Assembly: GCA_950295325.1 (NCBI GenBank)
Contig: OX485809.1
Location: forward strand, 23,748,001 to 23,812,000
Source of the DNA: Polytrichum commune
Lineage: Eukaryota > Streptophyta > Polytrichopsida > Polytrichales > Polytrichaceae
Reading direction: 5' to 3'
DNA length: 64,000 nt
A program made the translations under genes and the position numbers. Shown piece by piece: positions 10,176-22,090 of this stretch (positions are counted from its first letter, which is position 1; each line of letters begins with the position of its first letter). A model generated the notes under the pieces. The model had not been told where the DNA came from. It ran no database searches and worked only from the letters and a program-made list of their open reading frames with translations.

Positions 10176-10800
10176 GACTTTGGACAGGACTTTCCACAAT
10201 TTGGTTGTGTTTCTCTACTATTACCTTCATTACTAAGCTTTTTTTTCTTCCCTTATCATTTTTCTCCTCTCTACTTCATCTTTTTTTCTTCACTTTCTTT
10301 TAGAGTCTAAAGATTAAAAATCTAAATTTAAAGTATTCTAACTCTTATATATAAACTATTGACAATTCACTAATGAAATTTGTTGAATGAAGAGGTCATC
10401 TTGGATGAGGAGTCTTATATGGAAACTTAATAGTGCGAGTATAAAGCGGGAGAGCGGAGAGCGGAATTTGGAGAGTGGAATTTGGAGAGCGAGGAATTGG
10501 AACTTTAGTGGTCGGTTTTGATAGAAAGAATGCCTACTACTACGGAATTTGGAGTCAGTTTTAGCTAATTTTGTTTTAAAATTTCCCCAACTCCATCGAC
10601 TTTGGAGAAATATTTGTTGAGATTTGTAGAAAGGTATCCCAATTCTGCAAATCTTGAATATACTCTGAAGTGTTTGAATCTTGCAATTTTAAATTTTTTT
10701 GAATTTTAAAGATTTTTACTATTTTGAAATTTTGGGCGTTCTCCGCTCTCTAAATTTCCGCTCACATAGCAGTGTCGTCTGATTCTTACAAAAAATCATT
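10176..10800. other. Intergenic with an inverted GGAGAGCGGAATTT repeat
   Basis: GAGAGCGGAATTTGGAGAG-type motifs are reiterated at about 10446-10497, and the inverted form CTCCGCTCTCTAAATTTCCGC occurs at 10741-10762. This suggests the two ends of a foldback element of about 320 bp, but no clean target duplication was found. No gene was recognised. Confidence 0.45.
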
Positions 10801-10809
10801 CTCATTTTT

Positions 10810-11220
10810 CCACTCAAGGTTATTGGTGGCATCGCCAATACCCCCAGACCTACCAAACCTCATTTCCATTTTTTCGCTGATGAGTATTGGCGGGGCTGCC
10901 AACCTACCCTACCTCATTTCCATTTTTTCACTCGAGGCTATTGGCGGCACCGCCAATACCTCTAGACCCACCTAACCCCATTTTCATTTTTCCTATGCCA
11001 GGTATAAGCAACACCACCAATACCCATACCTGCCTAAGCCCGTTTCTATTTTCCCACGTGCAGGTGTTGGATGCACCAACAATACCTCCAGACCTACCTA
11101 ACTCCATTTCCATTTTCCTTCCTCAGGTATTGGCGGTGCTGCCAATACCCACAAACCAACCTAACTCCATCTTCATTATCCCTCTCCCGGGTATTGGCGG
11201 CACCGCCATTACCCCTCTAT
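10810..11220. repeat. Minisatellite, about 63-bp unit, seven copies
   Basis: The motif TATTGGCGGCACCGCCAATA, itself a palindrome, or decayed forms of it recur starting near 10821, 10885, 10939, 11003, 11065, 11128 and 11192. Spacing is therefore mostly 62-64 bases, with one 54-base step. Between the motifs the consensus CAGACCTACCTAAC..CATTTCCATTTT is repeated. An open frame across the array reflects the repeats, not a gene. Confidence 0.88.
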
Positions 11221-12340
11221 GGTGTCACATATATTTTTTAATTGAGTTGGTTTATATTGTGATTCTATGATATTGGTTTAGACACAATATAATCTTTTTG
11301 TCTTAAAATTTGTGTTAATGATTAATACTTGTGGAACTAGAACATGTTGTTAAATCTTTCATAATTTTTATAGCACTATAATTTGCTCCAAATAAAATAA
11401 ATTCAAGGTATGTACTTATGATTTGCAAATTGCTTCTGCCTTCATCTGCTTTATGTTTGTTATCAACGTTGTTGCCGTCTTCTTCAAAGCTCATGTTGTT
11501 ATCGCTTTCTTCTTCCTCATTTTACACTATTTTGTAGGATTTTTTTTTCCCTCGTGCTACATGCTCCCTCTTGTCCTCTTTTGTTGTAAAAGTAAAATCA
11601 TGTTTGTCTTCTTTTTCTTCTTCTACTACTCAAGTGAGTACTATTCTCATGATATTCTTCCTCTCGCATTTGTGATGTTAAATTCTAAACGTTATACAAC
11701 CCACATTTTATCACTCTCTGATAATATTTGATACATACTCCTATATATAAGTATTGATTTCTATCTACATCTTGGTCTATTTTATTATTTAAAAATTATA
11801 TTTCAAATTGATTTGACAACATACAATTTTCTTGTTCTTTTAGTGATCTATTACCCATCCCATATTGTTTTTGGGCTTGAAGATCCTAGTATGAAAGGCC
11901 AAAAAGTGGGATGTTGGTTGATCATAACCCCGCCCCAAGCAACCACTTAGGCATCAAATTCAAAGTTTAGAGTTAGGATTAGGTTTGGAGTTTGGGCAGG
12001 GATGTGCCTTTAATTTTTTGGGCATCTATTAAAGTTGTTTTCCACTTCCTTCCACTCAACGATTTTTTCATGTATTTAAGAAAGAAAGTGTTTGTGTTTG
12101 TGGGTTGTCGTGCTCATCCTTGTAATATTTAACTTGTTGATATTGAAATTGATTCAATATGTGTATTTTAAAATTTTATTTCTACAATAAGATTTTAGAT
12201 TTTTTGTGTTTTTTTCTTCTCATGTTTTGTTCACGTTCAATAATTTTTGTATTTTTTTGTATTTTTATTCAAGATAATTGACCCCCTACTATCAATACAA
12301 GTAGTGGTTTGATTACATACTCCAATGTCTTTCAACTTTC
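11221..12340. other. AT-rich intergenic, nothing recognised
   Basis: No domain, transposon end or tandem repeat seen. T-rich stretches give short hydrophobic open frames such as 11423-11731. Confidence 0.4.
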
Positions 12341-13063
12341 CCCCTACTTCCTCATAGCTATCATTAGAGCATATGGATCCTTTGTGCCCTTCACTTTGGT
12401 TGATGATCATGCTCATGTAAGAGTCCCAGAGGATTTAATTAGTTTGGCTTTCAATCTCTAGATAAGAACCATGCACATGGAGCAAGAGATGTATTCTATG
12501 AACGGTGATATCTTAGAAACAGTCTTGTTGCATGATAACATGATTGAAAATGGTCATTCTTGGAGTTTGGGTCCATAATTATTTAGAATTATGGGTCTTC
12601 TTGATTCCGAGATTCAAGCATCCAGTGTTGTACAACAAAGAATTTTTGGACATACATTATTCAACTACCTATTGTGGCTAATATCAAGATAAAATCAAGT
12701 GATGATATCGATCTTCTACTCTCGAATTTGGATGATGACGTTTGTCTTACTGTTGGTTTTTTTGATAAATCATATTTTTGTTCTAGAACTAGAACCTCCA
12801 ATCACCCTTTGGTTTCTATAGATGTTTATAAAGTTCCTCGTGGTCCCTTATGCATGAAATTGCCTCACCATGGATATTTTTCTCCATGCCCACCTCTTCA
12901 CCATTTTTCATCTTCTTTGGGCTTGAACATTGTCAATGCATTGAAAGTTACAAGGTTTAAGAAAGGTTCTAAATCTGATCTTAATACAATTGATTTTGAC
13001 AACATAGATGTACATGACGTCAAATATTTGCCACCATATTTTGAAGGTGATGTTTTGTTATAA
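12341..13063 (+). pseudogene. Unrecognised degenerate coding-like segment
   Basis: A frame at 12674-13063 runs for about 130 codons without a conventional ATG start. Upstream, in other frames, sequence such as VPFTLVDDHAHVRVPED looks coding but is broken by stops. This could be a decayed gene or transposon fragment. I do not recognise the family and assign no function. Confidence 0.2.
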
Positions 13064-15110
13064 TGCCCCCAATGTCTATGGGTGTTCATGGTGCACACGG
13101 TTGTTTGATGGATGATAGAGAAGATGTGTGACGTCCACCCTTAGTATACAACAAATATCTAAAATGATTTTGGACTCTCTTTTAGGCGTTCTTCTTATGC
13201 CAGTCATCTATAGTGTATAAACAAATATTGTGATTATATGTATTGCAATGAAGGTGTCTCCAACTTCACCGAATGGATTAAATCGACTCTTATTCCATTT
13301 TTTGGCTTAGAAAAATCAAGATTGCAATGTAAGATATATCATTTCACATTATTATGGATTGCCTTATGTCATGCTCTCATAATATATATCCACCCCACAT
13401 CCTCTGAGATGTCAAGGGCTTATATACATCTTCATGTTCATGAACACCTTATGTCAAATGGTACATGCCGTGCCCAGGGAGTGCACTGTTCAAGTATTGT
13501 ATTTATACACGTGGGTGCACAAAAGGGGTATTATTTAAAACAAGCATGTACAAAATGTACGTACAAGAGACATATTGCTATTAAGCAAGAAGTAGATATA
13601 CATGAGGCTATAGAAAAATATATGTAAAGTACGCATTTACGCGTTTACGCGTTCAAGTCAGACCTGGACCAAGAATCATGTGTTTTTTCATCCACTAAGT
13701 AACGACTTTATAACTAAAAATCCATGATTTGATATTATACATATAATAGGGCCATATTTTTGCATTTCCAAACATTTGTACACATGTTATATACAATTTC
13801 TGTATTTGTTTTTGGACCCTTGTGTACGTATGGAAATGTATTTTGAAGCAATGAGATTTGTAAGTATATTGCTTGATTTTAGCAAAAATAAAATGTATAC
13901 ATGGGTATTTTAATAAGGGGCATGCACGCACGTGATGCTTGGTTTTAATGAATAGTGCACTCCCTGAGATGCCGTGAGTCACTTAATATGGCTTGCTAAT
14001 GTGTTGCCAATGAGGTCATGAATATACCCAATGCCGAGCTATGATATACGAATTCTAAAAATGCCTTTAGTGTCATGAACAGTGGAGGCATCCCAGTGGA
14101 AGGATCCATTGGATAGATGGATCCATCAAGCCACAAATCGATATTGGTGTCACCTACTTTGCGTTTGATTGGGAAACAAGTCTTTGGATTTTTCCCTTCC
14201 ATAATTTGACTACCTCTTTTAAAACAGGTGCATACTTTGAATCAAGAACCACTGATGGAACATAGGCCCGAGCAATGTTGGCTTCATCAAGCAATGCCAT
14301 TACAACATCCTACAAAACAGTCAAACAACTGCAACTGATCGATTTCTTGCAACAACAGAGGGTGTGGTTCTCCAAGTGTTGATGGAGGTGAAACCTAACA
14401 ACCCTCTTACAAGATTCGGACGGTGGATTTTGGGTGGAAATTTGGAATTTTGGTCACAGTTCCTCCACATCAAAATCAATACATTTGGGGGGAATTAAAA
14501 CTTCACAAGCACTTTGTACTGGTGGCTGAGGACACCAAACAAGTATGAATGGCTTTGAATAGATCCACTGCCGCAATCATATTCCAATGTGAAATCAGAT
14601 AGATAAAGTAAAACATCTACAAATAACCTCATTTCTATGGTAATTGTAATTTTTTATTGAAAGGATGTGAAAATTGGGGGAAATGAACAACCCTGATCAA
14701 ACTAGTGTGTTATGGTTCCACTAATGGTTGAGGATATTGTGTTTGATGAAACGATTCCAACATATTTCCATTGGCAAACCGAATTATGAAGTTTACTCAA
14801 ATAGATCAAGTAGTGAATTTTCTACAAATTAGTATATTTTAGTGTTTGTTCTAATTTGAATTGAGAAGAGCTAACAATTGGGAAAAATCAGCAACTTTGA
14901 TCTAACTATTAAGGACATTGGACATTCGAATATATGAGTGTCATGGGCCACTCGTATTGACTTCAATAAACGACCACTATCTATGTAGTGTGATGAGTCT
15001 CAAAGTAATTATGTCACATTTATGAACCGGTTCCACCAATATCACCTTAGCAAACACCCTCAAATCTATTGCCTAGTATTGTCTTTTATAAATTGTGTAC
15101 ATATTCATAT
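13064..15110. other. AT-rich intergenic, no supported gene
   Basis: Short open frames on both strands show no domain. At 14640-14900 there are loose forerunners of the 83-bp repeat that follows (AATTGGG..AAAT..A.CAACTTTGATC). Confidence 0.4.
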
Positions 15111-15117
15111 TGGCCCT

Positions 15118-15410
15118 AATTTTGTGGTGGGAGGATCAAGCAAGTGAGTAGAATCAACAACTTTGATATACCCAGAACTAACTTGTACTAATAGTGCTCT
15201 TTAATTTGTGATGGAAGGACCAAGCAAGTGGGATGCATCAACGGCGTGGATGTGATCTACCTAATGTGTATTAATATTGGACCAAATTTTGTGGTGGTCG
15301 GATCAAGCAAGTGGGAAGAATCAACGGCTTTGATATGATCTAGCCAACTTGTACTAATAATGGTCCTAATTTTGTGGAGGGAAGAATGAACGGCTTTGAT
15401 CGGGCTATGA
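15118..15410. repeat. Minisatellite, about 83-bp unit, 3.5 copies
   Basis: The motif TTTGTGGTGG.GGATCAAGCAAGTGGG..GAATCAACGGCTTTGAT recurs with starts near 15121, 15205, 15288 and 15371. Each unit ends with CTTGTACTAATA.TGG-type sequence. The last copy is partial. Confidence 0.85.
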
Positions 15411-15879
15411 TGTAACTAATGGGGTGCATGTTTCCTAAATCTTCCACTCAATCAACCCCACTTCAAGCCGTCATCACATGTAGGTTGTGCCTAGTGACAC
15501 ATAGCCTCCACCAATGTGGTATGCCTCAAGTGGGCACGTACAGTTAGTACCGGCCCCAGGCCGTGTATAAAGTGGCCCTTAGTACCAGCCTTGCCAATCC
15601 CTCACTCATTGGAAAGACTCCTCCTTCCCTCCACGTACATTTCCATTTTTTTTCTACTTGCCATGTCCGCATCCAAGTGGATAATTTAGGTTGCCAACTA
15701 GGCAATTCACCCACCACCTCATCGTACTCAACCTTGCCAATGTGACTCCGGAAGTACATTGTGGAGGCCACGGCAACTTCCCAAGTACTAGAGGACTACA
15801 CCATGACGAGTCCACACCCTAACGTGTCAATACTTTAGTGATTCCGGTTTATGGTACCTTTGAGGCGTACCTCATTTTC
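15411..15879. other. Intergenic, nothing recognised
   Basis: Somewhat more GC-rich than its flanks, with overlapping short open frames on both strands (15544-15771) that lack domains. Confidence 0.4.
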
Positions 15880-16070
15880 CTTTGAGTTTTGAGGACTTTA
15901 TATTAGAGAAAACCCATTTTTGGGACCAAACTCGTGGGCACCTTTTGAGTCCATTCCTCCCCTAATGTATACATATGTTTCTCTCTCTCTATAAACTACT
16001 CATATATTGAGGGTTTGATTCATAGTGACCCACGCACAACATTTAGGTTTCCAATGAAGAGTCCACCCCC
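15880..16070 (+). mobile_element. Fragment of the GTGGACTCTTCAT MULE-like MITE family
   Basis: Ends with the family terminus TTAGGTTTCCAATGAAGAGT followed by CCACCCCCA. The upstream sequence (ATTCATAGTGACCCACGCAC) matches the corresponding end of the copies at 57318 and 60314. The other end is missing. Confidence 0.65.
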
Positions 16071-16092
16071 AAGGGGGTCCTCAATGCTAATG

Positions 16093-16330
16093 AGGAATTT
16101 GTAATATTTTGGACTTTCAAGTTAATTACATGCTTTATGGACGGTTTCACTTTGGGAGTGAAATCCCAATCAATTGCTTATTTACAAGAGGAAGTGAACA
16201 TATATAGATTGGATTTTGGACCTTGGAAGGTGAAATGCACTCAATATAGGTTTTGTGGACAACAACCTTCAAGAATAAAATGGCAATTTTTTTTGGAGTC
16301 GGGTGAGTCAGGTAGGGTTTTCTGGTTGGG
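16093..16330 (-). mobile_element. Fragment of the long-TIR MULE (one arm)
   Basis: Matches the right arm of the element at 19375-20486: TCAAGTTAATTACATGCTTT, GAAATCCCAATCAATTG, GAAGTGAACATATATAGATT, GTGAAATGCACTCAATAT and a decayed GGAGTCGGGTGAGTCAGG end. The partner arm is absent. Confidence 0.7.
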
Positions 16331-17613
16331 ATCAATTTTTATTTTTATCTATTTATTTTTAATATGATAGGGTCATGGCTCGGTAGAGTGAGGCCCATGC
16401 GGTTTGGCATGAGCTCTAGCCCCAACCAACACTTTCTGATGATCCAAAGGCAAGCTTAGAATTTTTTATTGTAGAATTAGAAGCGCAATAGGTATAAAAC
16501 TACTGTGATTTGGGAGGATGAGAAAATCTTGATTGCTATAATCACACTAGGGAGGGGAGTCTCATGTGTAGCTTAGTTGAATGAGTCAAGCTTCAATGCC
16601 AAAAGAAGGGTCCCGTTGCACATCTTGGTTAAGGCTCCGGTTAGAGTAGGTAACCACTCAAATTAGTCAAACTGTGCATGCACTGCCCAGTTAAGAGAGT
16701 TAGCTAACATGTGAGGTAACTAACCTATGTGAGAACTAATCTATCTCACGGCTGCATCACCTAGTTAAACCAAAGATATATACATAAGTTATCAAATTAG
16801 AAGTTAGCTAACTTTTGGGACCTTGCTTTTGTGAAGAAATCTTAACTTATCCCTTTGTCTTATGCTAACTAACTTTTACAAATGAGTAGCCCAATTTTCT
16901 TTCTTGAATGTTTGCCTTCCATTTTTTACCATCTCTTCTCCATTCCGCTATGAGGTGGACCACACTATTTCTTACATTGTTTTATATGAGGCTACATTTT
17001 TCATTATGAAATAGTATTTTAGTGATTCAATATCATGACAATATATATCTTCAATGCTCAAATTTAGATAAAATGATAATATTTTATTATAAACATAATA
17101 TTTCAATATACTTAAATCCTAATGAAACAACAAATGGTGTGGGCCACATCATCATAATGTATCATAATTAGCGTCATGTTCAAAACTTGGGCAAGTTGAG
17201 TAGAATTTTGGTCGGTCAACCTTAACTCCTCTTAAATTGGCCAACCTTTGGTTAATGATAACTGGGATGTTCGGCTGTGCAATCGGTCAGCTCGCATATG
17301 ATTTACTGCAAAGGGCTTCCTATTCCATCTTTACATGTGCTCAAATGTAGTTTCCACATGAGATACAAGTGGGTCGTGGTGAATGTGAGCATGACATGTG
17401 GCACATTTTGAGGGAGAGATAATTATCTTGTGTTAGAATAAAGAGCCCTCTATGGTAGTTGATTTCACTAACTCACATTGTTAGCCGCTTCTCCTAGTTA
17501 GATGCTGCGGCCATGATTTTAGTTAGCTAGAATTTTGATTAGCTAATCTTCACTAACTTGTAAGTTAGCTAATTCTCTTAACTAGGTCGTGCAGCTGGAC
17601 CTTAATTGGGCTC
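16331..17613. other. AT-rich intergenic, nothing recognised
   Basis: Repeated short words such as TTAGCTAACT occur, but I see no ordered array, gene or transposon end. Confidence 0.4.
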
Positions 17614-17621
17614 GACATTAC

Positions 17622-17847
17622 CAATGATCGGGGAGAACCGGCAGTTAGTTACAAATGAACTGGTTGAGTTTGAGAAATAACCGGTTGAAGTTCAAGACTA
17701 CAGTAAAATTATCGAACATTTTAGAGGAATTTATAGAATATACCCCAATTTAATAAAGGAAAACCGGAGGATGCCAACATGTAACTGGTTGGACTTGCAA
17801 ACGCTAGGATCTCAACCGATTATGCCCAAAACTCTCCCTAATCACTG
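17622..17847 (-). mobile_element. hAT-like MITE, copy 2 (226 bp, reverse orientation)
   Basis: Same element as at 3178-3403, inverted: it starts CAATGATCGGGGAGA and ends TCTCCCTAATCACTG. Flanking duplications are GACATTAC (17614-17621) and GACATCAC (17848-17855), matching at 7 of 8 positions. One mutated base in the duplication suggests this insertion is older than copies 1 and 3. Confidence 0.92.
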
Positions 17848-17855
17848 GACATCAC

Positions 17856-19365
17856 CTCCAATGTTGGGGAAAACATCCATCATGAGCCCTCTCAAGTTTC
17901 ATTGTTGTTACTTATATGAGTTCGGTCCAACTACACTAAAGATAATTATAAGTATTGGCCTCTTGGGCACGTTGTATTAGTTATGAGTGGACCGTACTCA
18001 TACAAGATGATTATAAGTACATGCCACCAAAGAGGCATAACTCCTCATGCTACAACATGGTTCGCCGTGTTAAGCATTTGGATAACAGGCTCACATTCAT
18101 GCCGGTACAATGTACGGGCGTAATTTTTCTTTTCTTCTTTCTATAGGCCACATATACTGATTAATGAAAGTGTTGATTATAATGGACCACGGTGATTGCA
18201 AATACCAATAACATTCAACTGGACAATTGAGATAGTGTGGCCTGCAATGACTTTTGTGCTCAATTTTAGTGTTATATCACATTAACTTTGATTTTATTCT
18301 ATATGTGTATGCCACTCCTAGTAGTATATAATGCTTGTGTGTTACACCCAATCCTGCAAGTACAAATGTAAATTAAAATAACCCGCAATAATGGCCCTAC
18401 TTTGCATAGACAGTCACACTAATCATCCACCCATACCATGTAATAACATATCTATTTTGGTAAAAAAAATCAAAGTTTGTGATGCTAATTAATATCAAGG
18501 TGATTAAAGATTAAGAAATCAACAACAATGAGATCAACATTGTTTACACTGTAGTGGAAAAAATTCTCATTTACATGTTAACAATTATTGCTAAGCTTGA
18601 TGCTCACTCACGCTTTCTAAATTCAAGAGAAGTCGTGGTCCATGAGGACTTTACCACTGTGACACTTGGGCCATAGTGTTTTCCAAATCATTACTAGTCA
18701 CTCATCCAAGTGCAGGGCTCCTTCGTCTTGCATTTTCTATCCACGCATAGACAATTCATCCATAATCTTCACGTTACATTCATGAGCATGTCATGTTTCA
18801 AAATGGAGAGAGAGTTGATGGATGTCTCGTCGAGAAGAAGTCTATGGGCGATGAAAGCAGCTTCTGGTTTCTGGTGAGGCCACGTCGCCTGTGCTTTCTC
18901 GACCGTCGGATCTGACCGATATAACCCTCTCCCCTAATCTCCTCCGTCCACTGCCTAGACAGACAGACAGAGAAGACATACAAACACTCACTCTCTTCAC
19001 CTTCCCGATTCCGATTTCTTTGCCGATTCTCTTCGCCAGAGGTCATCCGATTACGCATTGTCTGTTAGGAGTGAGGAGTGCTTGGGGATGATGTATATTT
19101 CGTGGTTTCTTGGTGTTTTTCGTTGCTCTCCACTCTCCTCTCGCCTATTAACATTTTTAATATTCCCAGCCCTTGATCGTATTATCCTCCTTCCTACTAG
19201 GGTGAGGGAGTGTGAGGCTTAGCAATGTGATGGTAGATTCATCTCCTAAATATTGACAATGCAACAACATTATAATTTTTATTTTGCTAGAAATGGAAGA
19301 TATATGGTAGATGAAATGATTGCACATTAGGAATTCCTATGAATATAGATACCGCCAGTTGGTAC
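17856..19365. other. Intergenic; GC-richer patch at 18800-19100
   Basis: Mostly featureless. The patch at about 18800-19100 is pyrimidine-rich, with short open frames on both strands, a CAGACAGACAGA run and a TATAA-like motif (GATATAACCC near 18920). It looks like a 5' leader or promoter piece, possibly a captured or stranded fragment, but no downstream gene is visible. Confidence 0.3.
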
Positions 19366-19374
19366 ATGAGTTCC

Positions 19375-20486
19375 GGCAGACATTAAACACCCCCCTACGA
19401 ACTTTGGGGGCTGTCAAATCCGGGCGGGGGCAACCCTCCTGGGAATTTTTTGAACCCGACCGAAAATTGCTGCCCGCCCCGCCCAACTTCGAAAAAAACA
19501 TTGCCCTTGCATTTGAAGGCCGCTTGACTACAAATCCCATGTTGAGTGCACTTCACCTTCAAGGCCCAAAATCCAATATATGTTCACTTCCATTGAGTAA
19601 ATAAGCACTTGACTGGGATTTCATTATCAAAGTGAAACTGTCAATAAAGCATGTAATTGACTTGGAAGTCGAAAATATTACAAAACCCTCACTACCATTG
19701 AGGTTATAATTTTTGTGACTTACAATTTGAATTTGTCTTTGTCATTCTAAAATGGCACTTAAATTAGTGTGCTGATTTAGTATGTATAATTTATAATAAT
19801 TCAGGTAATGTTGTCTACTTTCACATGTATTCATACGCATTCAAACTAATTAAGTGTGATTGAATGTAATTATGTCTAATTTATCCCAAATAAATCAGAA
19901 AGTATGTTTACCAAGTTAAGTAAACATAATTAATTATAAAATGCACTGTAATTAATTAATGACCAAAGTTGTAATTAATTAATTCCAGTTAATTAATTCT
20001 AATAAATTTTTGGAATTAATTCCAGTGAATTAATTATTATAATTAATTAATTTCAGTCTCAATTAATTATTGAATGCATATGAAAACATGTGAACGTAGA
20101 TTACAAATTCAAATTGTAAGTCACAAAAATTATAACCTCAGTGGTAGTGAGGGTTTTGTAATAATTTTGACTTCCAAGTCAATTACATGCTTTATTGACA
20201 GTTTCACTTTGATAATGAAATCCCAGTCAAGTGTTTATTTACTCAATGAAAGTGAACATATATATTGAATTTCGGACCTTAAAAGTGAAGTGCACTCAAT
20301 ATGGGATTTGTAGTCAAGCGGGCTTCAAGAATGCAAGGGCAATGTTTTTTTCGAAGTTGGGCGGGGCGGGCAGCAGTTTTCGGTCGGGTTAAAAAAATTC
20401 CGGGAGGGCTGCCCCGCCCGGATCTGACACCCCCAAAGTTGATCTGACACCCCCCAAAGTTCGTAGGGGGGTGGTTAATGTCTGCC
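19375..20486. mobile_element. Long-TIR MULE-like element (1112 bp)
   Basis: Arms of about 360 bases are inverted copies of each other: left about 19375-19735, right about 20095-20486. Ends are GGCAGACATTAA and TTAATGTCTGCC. A perfect 9-bp duplication ATGAGTTCC flanks the element (19366-19374, 20487-20495). Long inverted repeats with a 9-bp duplication are the hallmark of Mutator-like elements. The AT-rich middle (19740-20090) has many AATTAATT words and no transposase, so it is non-autonomous. Near the right end the motif GATCTGACACCCCCAAAGTT is duplicated in tandem. Single-arm relatives lie at 16093-16330 and 36711-37370. Confidence 0.93.
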
Positions 20487-20495
20487 ATGAGTTCC

Positions 20496-22090
20496 TAGCT
20501 TCTAGAGCAGAGCTTCGGTGATTTGCAATTAGGGCAAAGTGTACTAAGTGCATGCATCCACGAAGCTCTGAGTAGCTACGTTTGTCGGTAAACTTGGTTC
20601 TATGGCTCATGAATGCTCAAGCTCTCTTGGATTCCACATCAACCTCGATCCATGAGTGTCAAGCCCTTCTGGTAAGTTAACTTAAGCTGGGCTTCTTCGT
20701 TTCGTGATATCTTCATCGCCATTGCAGCAGGATCTGTGTGTTTTCAGTCGTAGTTAGATGTGAAGCACTGGGTGTCTGTAATTCCACTTTCGTTGATTCA
20801 CTTGGGAAAGTGAGTGTGCAGCTTATGTTTAGAGAAGGGGGCAGTACTGTGCAAGGTCAGTTTCTCGACTTTGTCCTCTAAAGTCTAAGTGGAGTGTGAT
20901 TGCCAGGATGTCGCATTTACGTAAGCTCCATGACCAGACTTGGCCAGACTTAGCCTTCTGATAAGATGGATTTCGATTCGTGAGATCTGCTTCACAAGTG
21001 AACCGGTTGAGAAGATCTGCACGTATGTACCGGTTTTTCTGGAGAGGATACTGGCTGGCTCTTGAAATTGTGCCCTGACATCTTATATGAGTAGCGAGGG
21101 ATTGGTAGGATGCCCATGGTAATTTCCTAGCAATTGCGAGTTCCATGAACTCACGGATTCAATCAATACTGGTCTAATGATCTGAAGCGATAGAGACTAT
21201 AATTAGGGTCACGATAGCGTTTAGAGTGGTTGGTTTGCATTTGATTTTAAGCTGAGCACTTTTATCAAAGTTTATAATCTGCTCATTGGCGTAATTCAAT
21301 AAATTGCGAACGCCAACTTCTCGTTGCGCAACTTTGGTGATTAGTCGGAGTTTATAAGCTTAGCAAGATGTTCTCATACTCCTCATCAATAGAAATAAGC
21401 ATCCGTCCGCTTGTTGGTGTGACAGGGGAAGCCATGTAGTTACAAACGTGCAATTTCTTGGATGCTTCCATTCTTGGAAGGGAAACAAAGGCTAGCTAGT
21501 ATGAGTTGCTCTTTTGTATGTGACCTCGAGGTGTTTCATACGTGGTGATAGTTATTGCAAAGTCATAGTCGGTGGAGATTCTTCTTCAGAAAAAACCATA
21601 CCGGTACTGCATGTAAGTCATTTTCACTCTTCAAATTTCAACGAAATTTAGCCAACTTCCTCTTTTACCATCTTCTCATCAAGAGAGCTTCTCTGACGGC
21701 AATTTTTTTGCGTATGCTGCAACCTGTTGATATTCCCATTGTCTACCTTCTCTAAACGCGTGGTTCCCACCACTCTTAAACCCTAAAAGAGGAAGAGGAA
21801 GCACATCGAAGAGATTGAACCCATCCGATCCATGCTCACCATATAACAAAAAGAGAAAAGTAAGGTCGATCACTATGTTTTGTTCCTCCTCTTATGTAGT
21901 TTCGAAGTTGAAAAGAGGCCAAGAACAATTCCCAAATCGAGACTTCAGAAAACCAAAGTCAGCCTCCATTATATCTTTTAGGTGCCAAGGTTTTGAGAAC
22001 CCTTTTGTAAGCTTGTATTGCAGCTGAAGTCCTTCGTCTGGAGAATTTAATCTCGCCCATATTTCCTCTCCTTGTGGCTGGAGGCACATC
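20496..22090 (+). promoter_or_regulatory. Upstream region of the TPR/beta-helix gene
   Basis: No coding sequence recognised. A telo-box-like AAACCCTAAAA lies at 21778-21788, about 300 bases before the start codon; such boxes often sit near transcription starts of plant housekeeping genes. A 5'-leader intron is possible between a donor GTAAGG at 21860 and an acceptor TATTGCAG ending at 22023. Both signals are seen, but their use is inference. Confidence 0.35.

Noticed and set aside
10887-11270. Open frame of about 127 codons with proline-rich repeats
   Set aside because: It only reads through the 63-bp minisatellite, lacks an ATG start, and the period is not a constant multiple of 3.
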